This document shows positions 42,430-53,129 of a DNA stretch of 64,000 nt, piece after piece. The notes below the pieces were generated by a model. It had not been told where the DNA came from. It searched no databases and saw only the letters and a program-made list of their open reading frames with translations. The stretch is from Odontocerum albicorne. Lineage: Eukaryota > Arthropoda > Insecta > Trichoptera > Odontoceridae. The stretch covers positions 15,011,757 to 15,075,756 of the forward strand of contig OX463856.1 of NCBI GenBank assembly GCA_949825065.1, in the 5' to 3' direction. The translations under genes and the position numbers were made by a program. Numbering within the stretch: position 1 is the stretch's first letter; each line of letters opens with the position of its first letter.

Positions 42430-43559
42430 TTTAGGTTTTATATACTGCTCTAACAGAGGATTGTTTTGTTACAATTACAACAAAACAAACTGGAGTAAAA
42501 ATTAAATTAAATGAATTCCTTGAAAAAAAGAGCAGTGAGACAATATTCGTTAGACTTTTTATTATCTGAATTAGTAATATATATTTTTGCTAACTTAATC
42601 TTTATTATTTCATAAATCAAAGCTTGTTGAATTATGCTATCAAAATTCATTCAACCGTTTAGAGTAATTTTATATTGATGCTATAAAATGAAAGTACAAT
42701 GAATATCTGAATTTTTTTGTTTAAATATAACATTTAGATATAAAAAGGCAATATAAATCAAAAAATAATTTAAGTTAACATACTAAGATAATTTTTTTAG
42801 AAGAATATTAAAAAAATCATATATTTCTACTCTTATTTATTACGACTAATGATGCGTTACTTTTTTAAGCATCTACGTTAGTAGTTATAATATTGTACAT
42901 GAAAGAAAATTTTATTTAAATGATGTAAAAACGATGTACATATATTTTTTAATTATTAATCTCACTGATTAAAGTTTGGATTATCCAAGAACAACTGGAA
43001 AAATTGAGACAAATGGAACGTTTACTCAGAGACTGAAAAGCAATCAGTGTTCCTTATATGATATTTCGGACAGCCTATCGGCTTCAAGATGATATTATGG
43101 AGTATCTTGAAGGACTGAGTTCATACAAACAACATTGGCGGGGCTTACATGCAAATGTGGTCATGGGTGAATCAGGAAGGATCCAAAAAGTACACAATAC
43201 CACATCAGAAGCGTTAAACTGCCAAAGACATATAATAGTGCTGTATGGACCTTGAAACGATATAGGGAAGAAATATAAGTTCGCAGTATTTGAGAGACGT
43301 TACATTGAAGCGTAGAAACTCTTGAAGTGAACTTTGGTCACTAATGGTACCACATAAAAGTAAATGATGTCTTTATAAATTTAAATCATCAGTCAATTAA
43401 CCAACTACGAAAAACAAAGGATCAAAAATGAAAAAAAAATCTGCAAGTTCAAGCCTTTTAGAGGCAAGCCACTTAGTCCCAGGCAAATTATGGAAGAGAG
43501 TGCACTGATGGAACACAAGCTGTTGGGAAATTAAAAGTCTGGAGTCAAAAGGGCTAATA
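42430..43559. other. Stretch without a supported gene
   Basis: The frame at 43058-43255 has no family signature. Alternative frames nearby contain scattered Cys/His but do not form a motif. AT-rich otherwise. Confidence 0.35.
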
Positions 43560-43995
43560 GGGTGGGGTATTAGAATAGAGCTTTTCTCGTTGCTGGTCCT
43601 GTGGCGTGAAATGGTCTGCCTCTAGGTGCTGGAGATGTCATGTGCAGCTTTAGGAAACGTCCGAATACAATCCTTTTTGGAAAATTAAAAAAAAAAGAAA
43701 ATATTATACATGAACACAACACAAATACATTATACTACACTTAAAGCTGAAGTATTAGTATCCCATATCTACAGATCTTTTTTTGAAGTTTGTCTTCATT
43801 TGGTAAGTGTGTGGTTTTCTTCCCAAATATGTTTTACACTAAGGAATTATATAGTTTAATGGCCATAACCACCACTTTCCTATCCTTACACTCAACTTGT
43901 GTATATTTATTTTGCAACAATACGTTCGAACCTTGAGTTAAAACGCTCTTGACGAGAGTAAATTCTCTAAATAGAACTACAATATTTAAATGGTT
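43560..43995 (+). repeat. R3 dispersed repeat, long copy
   Basis: TAGGGTGGGGTATTAGAATA, CTCGTTGCTGGTCCTGTGGC, AGCTTTAGGAAACGTCC, TGAACACAACAC, CTTAAAGCTGAAGTATTAG, CAGATCTTTTTTTGAAG, GTTTGTCTTCATTTGGTAAG, GTTCGAACCTTGAGTTA and the 3' hairpin GAGAGTAAATTCTC follow the R3 order. Confidence 0.62.
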
Positions 43996-44819
43996 CTTTT
44001 ACTGTTATTATCATCATAACACAAGGCAGCGGATAATTAAATCTGAAAAGGTGTCATCACGAAAGTTAAAACTTTTCAAGGGCCGTACGACCACCGAAGT
44101 AAGGAAAGTATTTAAGGAGATATAAAATATTACTATATTGAAGTTAAAAACTGTAATTTTTGGTCACATTAAACCTTTTTTATATTCTCATAAACGTGTT
44201 AGAGGTAACAAAGTTAAATTAAATATCAAGACAAATAAGGTTAGCGGACTAAACTGGGATTGTTTTCCTAGAAAAAAATATAAATCGATATCTCTCAATT
44301 TGTAAAAGTATCCATCGGCTTATTTTCTTATCCAAAAAAACTAGTGATTCCTTTTTCGCATCTGTCTTTTGTCTCAATTTGAACAATGGGAACAAACAAA
44401 AACACAGGTACAGACAATAACAAAAGACAAAAAAGACGAGGGTAAAAAAAGTTCAAATCTTATGAGATATAATTTAAGGATGGGAAACAGAAAACAAATC
44501 TTAAATATTTTTTTTTGTAACGTTAGTATTTTATCACTAATATTATATACATAATACAACTAGTTTCAAGAGTTCATCTTTTCTTTGTAAATGCAGTGCA
44601 TAATCAACTAACAAATAGCATGGCCACGCGCCCGAAAAGTATATAACATAGTTCTAAAACATATAACAAAAAGGGTGCCAGTCTGGTTAAGGATATTGTG
44701 TGCGGTAGTCAATGTTAACGATGACCTACGTGCCTACTTCAGTGTTTTTTTAACCTAAATGCACGTTTATTGAGACCGAATACATTAATGTCGTTCGGTC
44801 ACGCTCTTCAACGTGTAAA
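43996..44819. other. Stretch without recognised gene or repeat family
   Basis: Nothing supported; overlapping frames at 44369-44559 on both strands have no signature. Confidence 0.35.
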
Positions 44820-44905
44820 CAACCAGACTGAAATCGTATTTAAAATTATTGGGTAACAATAAGAATCAAACCCACTCTTATTGATGTAGATGATCCGATT
44901 TGATT
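44820..44905 (-). mobile_element. SINE-like remnant, minus strand
   Basis: The complement has GTGGGTTTGATTCTTATTG (B-box position) followed by ATTTCAGTCTGGTTG, the SINE1 middle block. The head is not recognisable. Confidence 0.35.
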
Positions 44906-45015
44906 AAAAGATGCATTTTATATATCATATATAGAATTTTGTTAATAATTTAAGTTACTTAGTTTACAATAGAAATCAACCCTATTGCCAGTACGCACTT
45001 AAGTAAATCTACTCG

Positions 45016-45590
45016 TAATATAACAAAAGCTAAGGAATTCAAGAAGATTTAAGTAGGAGTCGACGTAATATAACAAAAGCTAAGGAATTCAAGAAGATTT
45101 AAGTAGGAGTCGACGATTCAAGAAGATTTAAGTAGGAGTCGACGTAATATAACAAAAGCTAAGGAATTCAAGAAGATTTAAGTAGGAGTCGACGATTCAA
45201 GAAGATTTAAGTAGGAGTCGACGTAATATAACAAAAGCTAAGGAATTCAAGAAGATTTAAGTAGGAGTCGACGATTCAAGAAGATTTAAGTAGGAGTCGA
45301 CGTAATATAACAAAAGCTAAGGAATTCAAGAAGATTTAAGTAGGAGTCGACGATTCAAGAAGATTTAAGTAGGAGTCGACGTAATATAACAAAAGCTAAG
45401 GAATTCAAGAAGATTTAAGTAGGAGTCGACGATTCAAGAAGATTTAAGTAGGAGTCGACGTAATATAACAAAAGCTAAGGAATTCAAGAAGATTTAAGTA
45501 GGAGTCGACGATTCAAGAAGATTTAAGTAGGAGTCGACCTAATATAACAAAAGCTAAGGAATTCAAGAAGATTTAAGTAGGAGTCGACGA
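45016..45590. repeat. Composite tandem array, 79-bp higher-order unit
   Basis: A long 50-bp module (TAATATAACAAAAGCTAAGG then ATTCAAGAAGATTTAAGTAG then GAGTCGACG) alternates with a 29-bp module that is its second part alone. The long module starts at 45016, 45066, 45145, 45224, 45303, 45382, 45461 and 45540, so the period is 79 after the first unit. Units are almost identical, with one CGACC variant at about 45536. Confidence 0.95.
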
Positions 45591-45624
45591 TTTTACATAA
45601 AAAAAGTAATACATTAATTATTGT

Positions 45625-45790
45625 TAAGGCATTAACATTGTGGAGGTTTAAAGACATAAAGGAGGCTGACACAAGGCTCCTGTTTTTTGTGCTTCCCTGA
45701 TGGTGAGGGGAAAACCTTGAAACCGTTAGGGTTATACCGGTGTATAAAGTGGAATTAACAGTGTTTAACTAAAACAAATTACAAAAATAA
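45625..45790. mobile_element. S3 foldback family, rearranged copy
   Basis: GTTAAGGCATTAACATTGTG and AGGTTTAAAGACAT on the left are the complement of the S3 right tail; on the right GTGCTTCCCTGATGGTGAGG, CCTTGAAACCGTTAGGGTTA and AACAGTGTTTAACTAAAAC match the S3 arm. The middle differs from the other two copies. Confidence 0.62.
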
Positions 45791-46060
45791 ATAAATCATT
45801 CAGTATCCTTCTTGTGCTCAAATGTAATAAATTCAATGTTCGTTCGAGATATTTATAATTAATGCTGATTATTGAAGTTCCCAATATCAAGTTAATTTTA
45901 TTCAAAAACTTATGCTGTTCTTCTCACCGCGCTTATATAAACATTGTAGGAAAAAATTTTTTTTTTGTTCCATCACCGTCATCAAAAGATGCTAACAAAC
46001 GCTCAAGTTATTTAGCTATTACTTTCCGTAATAATATGCATAAAGCACATTTGGAATGAA

Positions 46061-46323
46061 CCCTTTTAATCCCACGGGGCTGACCATCAGCCTCAAAGTT
46101 TTCATACAAGTTTTTATGTTGATTAAAAAAACATATTTTTTTTTATGAAATATAATAATAACTAATTAATTTATACTCTACAGGAAGGTCTCCACAAAAA
46201 ATAGGTTTAAAAACTTAATATTAACTGAGATAAAAAATAAAATATGTACTACTATTTTTTTTTGCCAAAAAATGCTAGGAATTTTTCGCACATTTTATGC
46301 AAAATATGCTGGGATTAAAAGGG
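46061..46323. mobile_element. TTAA-flanked MITE (piggyBac-like)
   Basis: 263 bp with 14-bp perfect terminal inverted repeats, CCCTTTTAATCCCA and TGGGATTAAAAGGG. Flanks are TGAA (46057-46060, probably a mutated TTAA) and TTAA (46324-46327). TTAA duplication and CCC termini are piggyBac features. No frame. Confidence 0.78.
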
Positions 46324-46420
46324 TTAAAAAAATTGGTCCTAACGACATCTATCCGACAAATATAACACTTGTGTTCTGGATAACCCAATAGTCAATAAAT
46401 TATTTTATTTCTTCAATTCC

Positions 46421-47036
46421 TTTTTTTTTTTTTTTTTATTAAACAAGTAAATTACTATACAAACATTTGTCAAGGCTATACCTATATACAAATTTATTAC
46501 TTAACTAATCTTAATTATATGTTATAATTTATGAACTTATTTAAACTTATTTCCTACATATCATTTTATTTTATTTATTCAATCTTAATATATGAGATCT
46601 TAGAAATAATTAACACCTACATACTACTTATAACTAGATAACAATTCTTACACTAATTATTCAGCAAAAACAAGTCCACTCGTTCAGGCTACTTGTATTC
46701 CATCTCATTCACTCAGACCTTGGTCGTCCCAGCTAATACTGAAGGTGGACTAGTCAGGCAACAGATAATGCTTCGGGAGCTTGTGCTTATAACGGAAGGG
46801 TAGGTCGGATTTACTCTCGTAAGCCCCCAGGGCAGCGACTAAGGGATTTCTGTGATTTTGTTGGCTTTTATAGAACTTCACGGTCCAAGCGAGGATGTGG
46901 TGTTGTAGGGTTTCTTCTTGCTGTTCAGCGTGAAGTCGGGTAAGATTTGTTCTGGGATGGGTGTTAAAAGATATCTTGAATGCCTTGTTCTGCACTCTCT
47001 GGAGTTTCAGGTGATCCGTATTGCTCACACTACCCC
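46421..47036 (-). mobile_element. Jockey-like LINE, 5'-truncated, with target duplication
   Basis: Flanked by TTTCTTCAATTCC at 46408-46420 and 47037-47049. On the minus strand it begins within an RT end (GSVSNTDHLKLQRVQNKAFK, NLTRLHAEQQEETLQHHILA, PLVAALGAYESKSDLPFRYK, HKLPKHYLLPD stop), followed by a 3' UTR and a poly(A) tail (the T-run at 46421-46437). The LQxxQNKAxR and LH motifs are typical of Jockey ORF2 C-termini. The frame upstream of the element boundary is flanking DNA. Confidence 0.85.
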
Positions 47037-47049
47037 TTTCTTCAATTCC

Positions 47050-48179
47050 TTTATGGATATATTGGATCGATGAACATATAGTAAAACCAACATTCAAGAT
47101 TAATATTTTTTTATCCAATATTAATTGGTTATTGAAACATAAAAAGGTACATTGTTTTCTAAATATAATATATTGTTTTCATACATGCCGGTAATTTGAT
47201 TTAATTCAATTATTGAAAATATACAGAGTGTACGTAATGTAAACAACGGAAAATGTTTTTAATTACGTTATAGCTTTAAGTTTATTGTTTTTATATTCCA
47301 GTTTAATACGTGGATATTTTTTTATCGTTCTTTTTTATGTTTTCGTCTCACTGGATAGTCAGACAGTGTTTGATTACTTTCCAATAATATAGGGTGTTCC
47401 AACAAATGAACACACACTTTTATACCGCGCAGGTTTTTTACTTGAGTTTGCAGCAGGAATTTGTCATACCATTTAGGTAGTCGTGAGGAGTTTCGTGATG
47501 TGATCACCAAACTTAATGAAATATTACCAAACAGATTGGACGTACAGATAGTATTAAATACGCCCACGCTCCTCGGACCTTACACCAAAGTCTTTTTTAT
47601 AGAGGCTCGCCAAAGATAATAGAACATGAAAATCGGTAAAAATTAATGAATAGAGAGCAGCTATTAAAAAATAATGCGCTCAAATACCAAAACAATTCCA
47701 TGCGGTGTATGTGCCAGAACGCACCCATCAATTTGAGAATTTGTGATCTGCTACATAGGTAAATCTAGTCGGACGTCTACGTACTTTGATTTAGAACTTT
47801 AATTTAGATATACCTTAATAAATACTGATTTTATAATCATAAAAATTTCAGGACACTGTATTCATAAAGTGGCGTTATACATTTTCTTTTTTTATTTATT
47901 TAGTCCATATTAGTAAGAGGAAAAATAGTAAACCCTTCGTTGATAAGCGAAATTTAGTTTAATGTATCTTAATATGTTGTATTTACGAACTCACTTCATA
48001 AACAAGGCACATTAAGATGTACAATCACATATGTTATGACCGAATTGAACAAATTTCCCAATCTTGGACACCTTGGATGTTAAATTTATTTATACTCATT
48101 AATTGTAACCACGAAATATAAAAATCCCTTCCCAGCTTTACAAGACGTATGCCCGTCTTAAGTAAGGTAGGTGTCACAT
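47050..48179. other. Stretch without a supported gene
   Basis: The 81-codon minus frame at 47322-47567 has no recognised domain. 47640-47710 (AGAGAGCAGCTATTAAAAAA, TGCGCTC, CCATGCGGTGT) may be a scrap of R1. Otherwise nothing. Confidence 0.35.
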
Positions 48180-48622
48180 AACATACATACCACCAAGTCA
48201 TCTTCCTGTCGGGGTAGACAGAGCGCACTTTCCTATCTCAACACATATCTTTAGTCTCGTTCATATCTCTTAACCTTCGTGGCTTAGTTGGTAAAACGAT
48301 TATTTCCCAGCCCGTAGGTCGCGGGTTCTCCCGTTGGAAATCAGATATTTTTAAAATACCTTTCTGGTTGGTTGAAAGATAGTGCCACATGGTTATTGCC
48401 ATGCCAAGGACTTATTAGTCCGCCAGGTTGTACTGTATACAACGAAAGTGTAATATAATACAACATCTTTTCATACAACTTCTACGATATCTCTAACTTG
48501 CTACTTTGATCCATTTGATCCAACCAAACTTTCCTTGATCCAAATACTTGATCTAACCATACTTTCTTTGGTTTTCCTAGCACACAGCTCCCACTCACAT
48601 CTGCAATATATAAAAATGGTGT
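48180..48622 (-). mobile_element. LINE-B fragment, minus strand, split by SINE1
   Basis: 48180-48262 carries the 3' phrase CTGTCGGGGTAGACAGAGCG; 48475-48620 carries ACAACTTCTACGATATCTCT, TTGATCCAACCAAACTTTCC and AGCTCCCACTCACATCTGC, the next LINE-B blocks upstream. The SINE1 copy at 48268-48470 lies between the two halves. A 22-bp partial duplication of the TTGATCCAACCA region is present. Confidence 0.7.
48268..48470 (+). mobile_element. SINE1 copy, plus strand, nested in LINE-B
   Basis: TTAACCTTCGTGGCTTAGTT, GGTAAAACG (A box), GTCGCGGGTTCTCCCG (B box with one change), TTTCTGGTTGGTTGAAAGAT, GGACTTATTAGTCCGCCAGG and TTGTACTGTATACAACGAAAG. Full-length layout with a short tail. Confidence 0.78.
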
Positions 48623-48839
48623 TACAAAAAATAAAGAAATGTAATTAGGGCATTTTTAAGAATAAAAATATTTGTCACCAGTAAATCTATTTAAAATGAG
48701 AAAAACATTTTTTTTGCTTTAGCGAGATAATTTTTTTTACTTAGATTCACTACTCAAAATTGTTGTATTGGGATAAAACAAAACGTATTTTTTTAAGAAG
48801 ACTTAGACAGCTCTGACAAATATTTAAAAAAAATAACTA

Positions 48840-48940
48840 TAACTCACTTGGAGAGCTCCAAACAAGTGATGGATAGCTTGTTCGGAGTTTCGGTCCGATG
48901 GTAGGACACCTTACTCCTTCATCGGATAAGTTCTGACTGT
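48840..48940. other. Two adjacent hairpins
   Basis: CTCCAAACAAG (48857-48867) pairs with CTTGTTCGGAG (one mismatch), and TCCGATG pairs with CATCGGA right after. The pair is compact and sits in otherwise unstructured AT-rich DNA. Origin unknown. Confidence 0.45.
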
Positions 48941-49093
48941 GAGTATCGTTTTTCATTCTACTTAATACATTGCATTAGTTCACATTCAAGTTTAAAACTT
49001 GATTATATTCAACTTATACAGGAAATTCGGTATATACTTCTCAACTCCCAAAATTCATCTGATGAGAGATTTTAAAGTTCATGAAGAGAAATC

Positions 49094-49340
49094 ATGCACG
49101 TGGAGGAAAAAAGGAAAAAGTATGATGAATATTTTCGAGATGTATTGGCGTTGAATGCCTCGCATTTTATGGGCGGCAAGATGTACCAATGCGTTCATCC
49201 TCCTGGATTTACAGGTCAAAGAAAGGCTGCCAACGACACGCAGGAAGAGAATACAATCATACTTCAAAATTTGGAGAAGCTGGTAGTGACTGGAAGTGGC
49301 GAGCAAATAGACGGTCTCCAGAATGGTGGGTAGACCAAAA
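49094..49340 (+). mobile_element. LINE-C remnant, plus strand
   Basis: Across frames: CTNAFILLDLQVKERLPTTR, RKRIQSYFKIW, NLEKLVVTGSGEQI, and RRSPEWWVDQKKK, in the order of the LINE-C pattern (TNASILEELxxxERL, RILxFFGHI, NLEKLVVTGKVEGKR, RxSPxRWTDQI). Each frame is broken, so the open frames on both strands here are not genes. Confidence 0.65.
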
Positions 49341-50006
49341 GAAAAAGGTGACTAAGTTCCTCATTGAGTATTGCGCTCATCATGACCTAGTGAGTGAAGG
49401 AAAATTATTTGCTCATTTCTAGATCATCAGATAATCTCGACACTCGGCTATGAGAAACATGAAAAAGCAAAAAATGTGTTTCTAAAAAATTATAACTCAT
49501 TTTTTTATTTTAAAAAAGTTACTGAAAAGTTTCAAGCTAAAAGGGTGTTATTAGAGTTAACGTAATAAATTTTCTAGAAGTTAATCTTGTACGTCAGTAA
49601 TAAATAAATTAACTTATTTCAGGGTGTGTACGAATGTGTGCCTACTATTCTTGTACTGAGATTAAATCAGGATTTTTTTTCAAGAAAAATCGTGAATTTT
49701 TCCCAAGAAAAATTGTTTGAATTTGTTACACTTCAGGTACGATTATTCGGGGCCAAAAAATCTGTACTCAGTATCGGGGAATTTCTCTTGATGCAGTGTT
49801 TCTCAAATATTTACTAACACAGAATTTAGAAAATAAGATTTTTTTGGTCATTGTAGTAGGAAATTTCCTACTAAAAATAAACTAGAATTAAATGGAATTT
49901 GCAGAAGAGGATATTTTGAGATAAATAATTAAAAAACTTATTTTAAATACTTTGCATTGACCATGAGACCTTGAGTAACCCTACTTTTAGCTTTATTGTA
50001 GCCCTT
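49341..50006. other. Stretch without recognised gene or repeat family
   Basis: AT-rich; nothing supported. Confidence 0.4.
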
Positions 50007-50231
50007 TCACCCCGCTAAAGTTTTGTTTCCATCTGGATTAATCCGTAGATCACCTTTTGTGGTACTGCGGGGAAAATTGAGTTGAAAATTTCCGAAAGTA
50101 TCTCTATTGAGCCTTATATCATATAGGCACCTTTTCAAACAGCGGGCACCACTACAGATAATTAATGGTTTTGCTGCATTTGAAGTTTTCTGCGAAAGTA
50201 ATGGCAACATGCCGGCCTTTTCGAACTCCAA
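50007..50231 (-). CDS. Unassigned 74-codon frame
   Basis: Minus-strand frame with mixed, protein-like composition (KAGMLPLLSQKTSNAAKPLI, LKRCLYDIRLNRDTFGNF, FPRSTTKGDLRINPDGNKT). No family recognised, no clear splice sites, no paralogue in the window. It could be a fragment of a transposon ORF or a chance frame. Confidence 0.15.
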   Translation of the reverse strand: MEFEKAGMLPLLSQKTSNAAKPLIICSGARCLKRCLYDIRLNRDTFGNFQLNFPRSTTKGDLRINPDGNKTLAG

Positions 50232-50409
50232 ACCTTAAGTCGTATTATAAAGTAATTTACAGCGCTGCAAGTTTTCCCCTTCTTCCGTGACATTGGCCCT
50301 TAAGTTCGTCATCGCCGCTATAATTTTCACTTAGGAGTATCACCGCCAGAGGAGTCCCTTTGGGTAATCCATTCTGAATAAATAGCTTAGTAAATAAGAA
50401 ATTTAATAA

Positions 50410-51020
50410 AACACGTTTTCAGACATCATTCAACTGGACGAGTAGTGATAAGAAAAAAGTCAATGGGACACTTAAATATATTAACTCAAATCGGACAAGA
50501 TCATATTCTGCTAAGATGATAGTCAATAATAGTATTTTGGTGCCAACTTTGATGTATATGAGTGAAACGTAGATGTGGGAAAATACTGAGAAAAGCTGAA
50601 TAAATGCTATAGAAATGCGTGCATTGAGAAAAAAAATACATGATGGGACAATGTATGGCAGAAAATGGAATATAGGGATTAGAAATGAATGTGAACTTAA
50701 GGTTTGTGTGTTGAGTAAGATGAATATGAGCAAATTCTAATGGTTTGGGTATGTGGAACGAGCAAATGAAAAACCACTAACAAAACAGACGTATAGTGCA
50801 AATGTAATTGAAATGCGTGTTAGACGAAAATCAGGAAAATTATGTTAAGATTAAGTGAATGACATTTTGAAACAAGGGGACGTAGAAAGTCAGAAAATTC
50901 TTAGAAGTTATATGGATGAAGAAAGGGTAAGGATGTATGTCGAGATAAAAAAGTACGGCACTCTGCACTCTTTAATTATTCCAACAGGGAAAAGGCGTGA
51001 TGGTATGTACGTATAAATTT
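50410..51020 (+). mobile_element. LINE-B fragment, plus strand
   Basis: Reads KVNGTLKYINSN, NNSILVPTLMYMSET, INAIEMRALRKKIHDGTMYG, IRNECELKVCVLSKMNMSKF, WFGYVERANEKPLTKQTYSA, NVIEMRVRRKSG, VNDILKQGDVESQKILRSYM, then the 3' phrase CCAACAGGGAAAAGGCGTGA. Stops in SET*MW and elsewhere. It covers a similar span to 35205-35890. Confidence 0.78.
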
Positions 51021-51112
51021 CATTTAAACATTTAAAAGCAGTGCATTTTTAAGGTACAATTTTACTGCTAACCAGCAATATACTCGTAAAAGTAGACGTA
51101 GAAGTTTTTTTT

Positions 51113-51464
51113 CATTACCGAGGATGAGGCAGCTGGACGGTATACTATTAGGGGGTCATCGCACCGTGGAAGTAACCCACTAGAAGTGTTATGCTTCTAT
51201 CATTACCGAGGATGAGGCAGCTCGACGGTATAATATTAGGGAGCCATCGCACCGTGGAAGTAACCAACTAGAAATGTTATGCTTCTGTCATTACCGAGGA
51301 TGAGGCAGCTCGACGGTATAATATTAGGGGGCCATCGCACCGTGGAAGTAACCAACTAGAAATGTTATGCTTCTGTCATTACCGAGGATGAGGCAGCTGG
51401 ACGGTATAATATTAGGGGGCCATCGAACCGTGGAAGTAACCGACTAGAAGAGTTATGCTTCTGA
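51113..51464. repeat. 88-bp tandem repeat, 4 units
   Basis: Units start with CATTACCGAGGATGAGGCAG at 51113, 51201, 51289 and 51377, exact period 88. They also contain GACGGTATAATATTAGGG, CATCGCACCGTGGAAGTAAC and GTTATGCTTCT. A few substitutions separate them. Confidence 0.95.
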
Positions 51465-51899
51465 TTGAGTCAAATACTTTAGACACCCAGAATGGTATTG
51501 TTGATAATGATGATAAAAATAAAAAATAAAAAATGAATAGTTTGAGAAACGGTGACATAGTGTATTGGGGGAATTCTTAAGCCTTCGCGGGGAAAATTTA
51601 TGAAACAAATCTTGTTACTAGGCCCGCCTGAAAGATATAATTTATCTCCTCTGATTAGAAATATTACAGGTGGTTCTGTCTCTTTCTCTTTTTCTCTCCC
51701 CATAGGTTTTCAGGACCGCCGTTTAGGCTAGTGCTACTCAAATGCCTTAACCAAAAGTTCAAGCCTGAGTAAAATTTAGACTGAAAATTTACAAAATATA
51801 ACAGTAACTAAACGTTTGACTAGCCAAAATATTAATAACCATTGGAGGTATAACTCTTGTAGATTCTTAGACTTCCGTTCTGCCAGATTATACGATAAT
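51465..51899. other. Stretch without recognised gene or repeat family
   Basis: The minus frame at 51479-51703 has no signature. Confidence 0.35.
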
Positions 51900-51939
51900 G
51901 CCTTTAATTCCTCCAGTCCTTAAAGTTACATAAAAATAT

Positions 51940-52240
51940 ACCACCGTTACGTTTCCCTGTCGGGGTAGGCAGATAGTAGAGAGCGGTAGATTTTCTTATC
52001 GCGACACATTTTTTACTTCTACATCATAACACCTCGTACAACTCAAACAATTTAAATATTTTTTTACATTTCCTGCTTTCAAAATATAATTTACTTAATA
52101 CAACCAAACTTTCTTTGATCTTCCTCTACAACATCTTTTACTAACATTTGCAGTGTATATTTGTTTTGTTAGTTTTTCTTCATTCATTCGTTCTACATGC
52201 CCATACCAACTCTTCAAGTGCTCTTCTTGATCTTACTTAA
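51940..52240 (-). mobile_element. LINE-B fragment, minus strand
   Basis: CCCTGTCGGGGTAGGCAGAT (3' phrase), GATCTTCCTCTACAACATC, TACTAACATTTGCAGTG, TTTTGTTAGTTTTTCTTC and ATTCATTCGTTCTACATGCC in the family order (complement of the WLDQ, YSANVS, RLTKxI and HVERMNE codons). Confidence 0.72.
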
Positions 52241-52527
52241 ATGGTCAACTATAATACTCCGGCTTATTGGATTGATTTGCACCAATCAATTTATAAGATA
52301 AAGAATAAATCAATCTCAAAGTTGTACTCCTCTCCGAAGGTACATTTTTTAGGTACAGATTCGAAAAACACAACGTGGATATCACGTTAAGGGATCTGAA
52401 TACAAATAGACAAAATCCGAAATCAATTCATTTGCGACACCTAAGCTAGTGTTAATCATTCAGGAGTGGACCAACATGACAAAATATATGAACATTGTAT
52501 ATCATATTCAACAGCAGTTGCACCAAA

Positions 52528-52896
52528 AATATAACTAGAACAATCCAGACGCGACACAAAACAAGAACAAATATAACTAGAACAATCCAGACGTTACACA
52601 AAACAAGAACAAATATAACTAGAACAATTCAGACGCGACACAAAACAAGAACAAATATAGCTAGAACAATCCAGACGCGACACAAAACAAGAACAAATAT
52701 AACTAGAACAATCCAGACGCGACATAAAACAAGAACAAATATAACTAGAACAATCCAGACGCGACACAAAACAAGAACAAATATAACTAGAACAATCCAG
52801 ACGCGACACAAAACAAGAACAAACATAACTAAAACAATCCAGACGCGACACAAAACAAGAACAAATATAGCTAGAACAATCCAGACGCGACACAAA
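52528..52896. repeat. 42-bp tandem repeat, about 9 units
   Basis: AATATAACTAGAACAATCCA followed by GACGCGACACAAAACAAGAA and CA, period 42. Because 42 is a multiple of three, long frames are open on both strands (52495-52902 plus; 52594-52893 and 52629-52946 minus). None has the composition or context of a gene. Confidence 0.95.
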
Positions 52897-53129
52897 ACGT
52901 GATGTAATAACATAAAAAAACTCCTTTTTTCTTTGTTGGAAGACATTGTCGTAAAAATTTGAAGTATTTAAGACTATAGAAGTCCAAAAACCCGTAAAAT
53001 CTATTTGTCTATCGAAGAAAAGTTTACTTTAAAAAAAAAAAACAACAAGAAAGTCTAGAAGATCCCACAGCACCATGGTTTATTTTTATTTTAAAGGCCC
53101 GACACTACGACGATATTATCCTTTTTGAA
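52897..53129. other. Short stretch without recognised feature
   Basis: An A-rich tract near 53030 and nothing else. Confidence 0.35.

Noticed and set aside
43058..43255. LINE or zinc-knuckle remnant
   Set aside because: Scattered Cys and His in alternative frames do not form a recognisable motif.
45016..45590. CRISPR-like alternation of two modules
   Set aside because: The short module is part of the long module, so there are no unique spacers.
47322..47567. 81-codon minus-strand frame
   Set aside because: No domain recognised; plus-strand reading of the same stretch is equally plausible or implausible.
52495..52902. 135-codon frame with NITRTIQTRHKTR repeats
   Set aside because: Generated by the 42-bp tandem repeat; equally long frames exist on the opposite strand and there is no gene context.
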